From Sulfurimonadaceae bacterium (GTDB taxonomy: Bacteria; Campylobacterota; Campylobacteria; Campylobacterales; Sulfurimonadaceae): a stretch of DNA of 6,346 nt. Made by a program: the position numbers and the translations under genes. Shown here one piece after another: positions 4,750 through 6,346 of the stretch (positions are counted from its first letter, which is position 1; every line of letters begins with the position of its first letter). Below the pieces are notes generated by a model. That model searched no databases and was not told where the DNA came from. It worked only from the letters and a program-made list of their open reading frames with translations. The stretch is taken from assembly GCA_026193155.1 (NCBI GenBank), contig JAPHSI010000187.1:1-6346 (forward strand), in the 5' to 3' direction.

Positions 4750-5790
4750 ATGGAACAATTTTACGATATTATTAAACAGCTTATTCGTATACCGAGTGTA
4801 GTCGGAGCTGAGCATCCTTTCTTTTTGTTTATAAAGCGTGAGCTTGAAGAGATAGGAATTGGCGTTGAGTATTACGACGGTATTTTAGTAGCAAAAGGTG
4901 ATAAACCACAAAGTGGTTATCTCTCTTCACACGTAGACAGACACGGTCTTATCTGTACAGGGCATAATGAGTTTCAGTATGCTGCATACATTGCCAAAAA
5001 CAGGGCTGATCTTACGGGTACATCAAATTCTGAACAAATACTGAGTAATTTTACAATGCGCTTTGTCGATGAAAAGGTTCAAGCTTATGAGCCTTGGTCC
5101 GGAGCATATCTTGGAATGGGAATCATCAAAGAAGCTTTTTTATGCAAAAGACGCAACAATATAATCTTTAAAGTAGACGGTTTTGATTATCTTTTTCCCG
5201 GTACACCCATAGCTTTTATTGATAAACTTGATTTTCAGGACGATCTGATATCGGCACAGCTTGACAACGTAATATCTGTAGCAATTATTATATATATGTA
5301 TCATAAAGGCTATCGCGGTACGGCTTTTTTTACGGCATCTGAAGAAGCGGGAAAGAGCTGGAGGTTTTTACTGGAGTATTTTAGACGATTTGATATCTCT
5401 ACAAACGAACTTCTTGTTTTGGATACAAGCCCTTATTCTTCTTTGGAAGATATACAAAACCTTGACGTTATTTTAAGACACAGGGATCAAAATGCGGCTT
5501 TTAAATCACCGCTTAAAAATATCATCAAAAAAATAGCGATTGACAACAATATAAAGTATCATTTTAAAGATGCATATCTAAAAAACATTATGAAACAAAC
5601 CGGAGTCAAAGGCTCACTAGGCACTACGGAACTAGGTAGAATAATTCAAGCGACAAAAGGTGAGATTCAAGGCACTACTCTTCAAATTCCGACCATAGGG
5701 TACCATACGGTTAATGAGACTTGCAATACAAAATCGGTTGAGAGTATGATTACCATTTTAAGCAAGTTATATTTACAAAACGATGACTAA
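4750..5790 (+). CDS. M42-family (glutamyl aminopeptidase/TET-like) metallopeptidase
   Basis: Members are cytoplasmic, di-metal aminopeptidases that usually form 12-subunit tetrahedral shells and trim peptides from the N-terminus. Numbering from ATG 4750 (346 aa), the expected ligands are all visible in order: H61 and D63 in SSHVDRHG, bridging D172 in AQLDNV, catalytic E198 and ligand E199 in ASEEAG, D225 in VLDTSPY, and H319 in GYHTVNET. An insert at about 70-160 corresponds to the dimerisation domain. The start is set at ATG 4750 because the family begins with a helix like MEQFYDIIKQLIRIPSVVG. An in-frame TTG at 4696 would add 18 unrelated residues (MKLYLKKPYLEINWLKFQ), and its position is part of the divergent promoter region. 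No strong Shine-Dalgarno precedes either start. The last 8 bases overlap the FAD oxidoreductase gene. Substrate preference cannot be read from sequence. Confidence 0.88.
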   Translation: MEQFYDIIKQLIRIPSVVGAEHPFFLFIKRELEEIGIGVEYYDGILVAKGDKPQSGYLSSHVDRHGLICTGHNEFQYAAYIAKNRADLTGTSNSEQILSNFTMRFVDEKVQAYEPWSGAYLGMGIIKEAFLCKRRNNIIFKVDGFDYLFPGTPIAFIDKLDFQDDLISAQLDNVISVAIIIYMYHKGYRGTAFFTASEEAGKSWRFLLEYFRRFDISTNELLVLDTSPYSSLEDIQNLDVILRHRDQNAAFKSPLKNIIKKIAIDNNIKYHFKDAYLKNIMKQTGVKGSLGTTELGRIIQATKGEIQGTTLQIPTIGYHTVNETCNTKSVESMITILSKLYLQNDD

Positions 5791-6346
5791 ATATATAAGT
5801 TATGATGTTATTGTTATAGGAGCCGGAGCTGCAGGAATGATTGCGGCGATAACTGCTGCAAAAGACGGCAAAAAAGTGCTTTTACTTGAAAAACTACCGC
5901 AAATCGGGGCAAAACTAAAAGCTACAGGCGGCGGTAGATGTAACCTTAGCAACACCCTATCCAAAGATGAGTTCATGTCAAAGTTTGGACGTGACGGTCG
6001 TTTTATGCAAGATGCGCTAAAAGCTTTTAGCAAAGATGATATGCAAGATTTTTTTCACTCAATCGGTGTTGAGACACATGCACCTGACGGATTTAGGATT
6101 TTTCCAATATCCCATTCCTCATCAACAATTCTAGATGCACTTCAAAAAACTATGAATGACTTAGATATAGATGTTTTAACTTCACAAAAAGTTGAAAGTA
6201 TATTAATAGACAAAGAGCGAGTAAGCGGCGTTAAAACATGTAAAAGTACATATAAAAGCAAAAATATTATTTTAGCTACAGGAGGTCTTGGATATCCAAT
6301 GCTTGGGGCTGAGGGTGATGGGTTTGAGTTAACAAAACCTCTTGGA
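5783..6346 (+). CDS. HI0933/YhiN-family NAD(P)/FAD-dependent oxidoreductase, N-terminal part (3' end outside window)
   Basis: Reading is open from ATG 5783 to the window edge: 188 residues of a family usually near 400. The dinucleotide-binding fold is clear: YDVIVIGAGAAGMIAA with GxGxxG at G13, G15 and G18, and the ribose-binding acidic residue E36 in LLLEK. The family hallmark IGAKLKATGGGRCNLSN spans 41-57. PDGFRIFPIS (101-110), the second FAD motif LATGG (164-168) and YPMLGAEGDG (171-180) follow, as in HI0933/BaiN-type flavoproteins. These are cytoplasmic flavin enzymes whose physiological reaction is poorly defined in most bacteria; automatic labels such as 'aminoacetone oxidase' should not be taken literally. 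The ATG overlaps the M42 stop region (ATGACTAA, 8 bases), so the two genes are cotranscribed and coupled. No strong Shine-Dalgarno is seen. Confidence 0.88.
   Translation, partial: MTKYISYDVIVIGAGAAGMIAAITAAKDGKKVLLLEKLPQIGAKLKATGGGRCNLSNTLSKDEFMSKFGRDGRFMQDALKAFSKDDMQDFFHSIGVETHAPDGFRIFPISHSSSTILDALQKTMNDLDIDVLTSQKVESILIDKERVSGVKTCKSTYKSKNIILATGGLGYPMLGAEGDGFELTKPLG

Noticed and set aside
5800..6033. Minus-strand open frame inside the FAD oxidoreductase
   Set aside because: Opposite the conserved GxGxxG and GGGRCNLSN codons; its Pro/Ala/Ser-rich translation is a shadow.

Overview
The window is a gene-dense, AT-rich piece of bacterial chromosome, most likely from Campylobacterota (an environmental Sulfurimonas/Arcobacter-like organism). 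That is inferred from several things: protein sequence style, short overlapping operons, TATAAT-like -10 boxes with T-rich upstream DNA, a single-PDZ RseP, and a small class II-like periplasmic cytochrome c. The species cannot be fixed from sequence alone. No tRNA, rRNA, CRISPR array, insertion sequence, prophage or clear sign of recent transfer was seen. No intergenic stretch exceeds about 120 bases.

Left edge (1-458): the 3' end of a short-chain dehydrogenase/reductase faces a tiny predicted lipoprotein on the minus strand. A strong hairpin formed largely from the last SDR codons sits between them. A 120-base divergent region follows, with TATAAT boxes for the next operon.

Main operon (459-3498, plus strand): a thiamine-binding (MTH1187/UPF0045) protein, an ankyrin-repeat protein, PgsA (phosphatidylglycerophosphate synthase), RseP (M50 site-2 protease) and YggS (PLP-homeostasis protein). 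Gaps are 12 and 9 bases, then a 1-base overlap, then about 32 bases. pgsA starts with TTG, and yggS probably starts with GTG rather than the upstream ATG. pgsA and rseP form a membrane lipid/membrane proteolysis pair; the other three are soluble proteins (cofactor-related or protein-binding). A perfect 11-bp inverted repeat ends the operon.

Middle minus-strand pair (3531-4674): a DTW-domain protein (TapT-like tRNA acp3U synthase family) is followed, 91 bases downstream, by a secreted monohaem cytochrome c. The cytochrome has its own upstream region with three TTGTCA/TGACAA half-sites, the best operator candidate in the window.

Right edge (4750-6346, plus strand): an M42-family metallo-aminopeptidase whose metal ligands are all in place overlaps by 8 bases with a HI0933/YhiN-type FAD oxidoreductase that runs off the window.

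Overall this is largely ordinary housekeeping DNA. The items most worth a second look are the half-site cluster before the cytochrome gene, the terminator written into the SDR coding end, the start-codon choices for yggS and the M42 peptidase, and the conserved-looking but unexplained ankyrin and lipoprotein genes. I did not find convincing evidence of a new multi-gene system.
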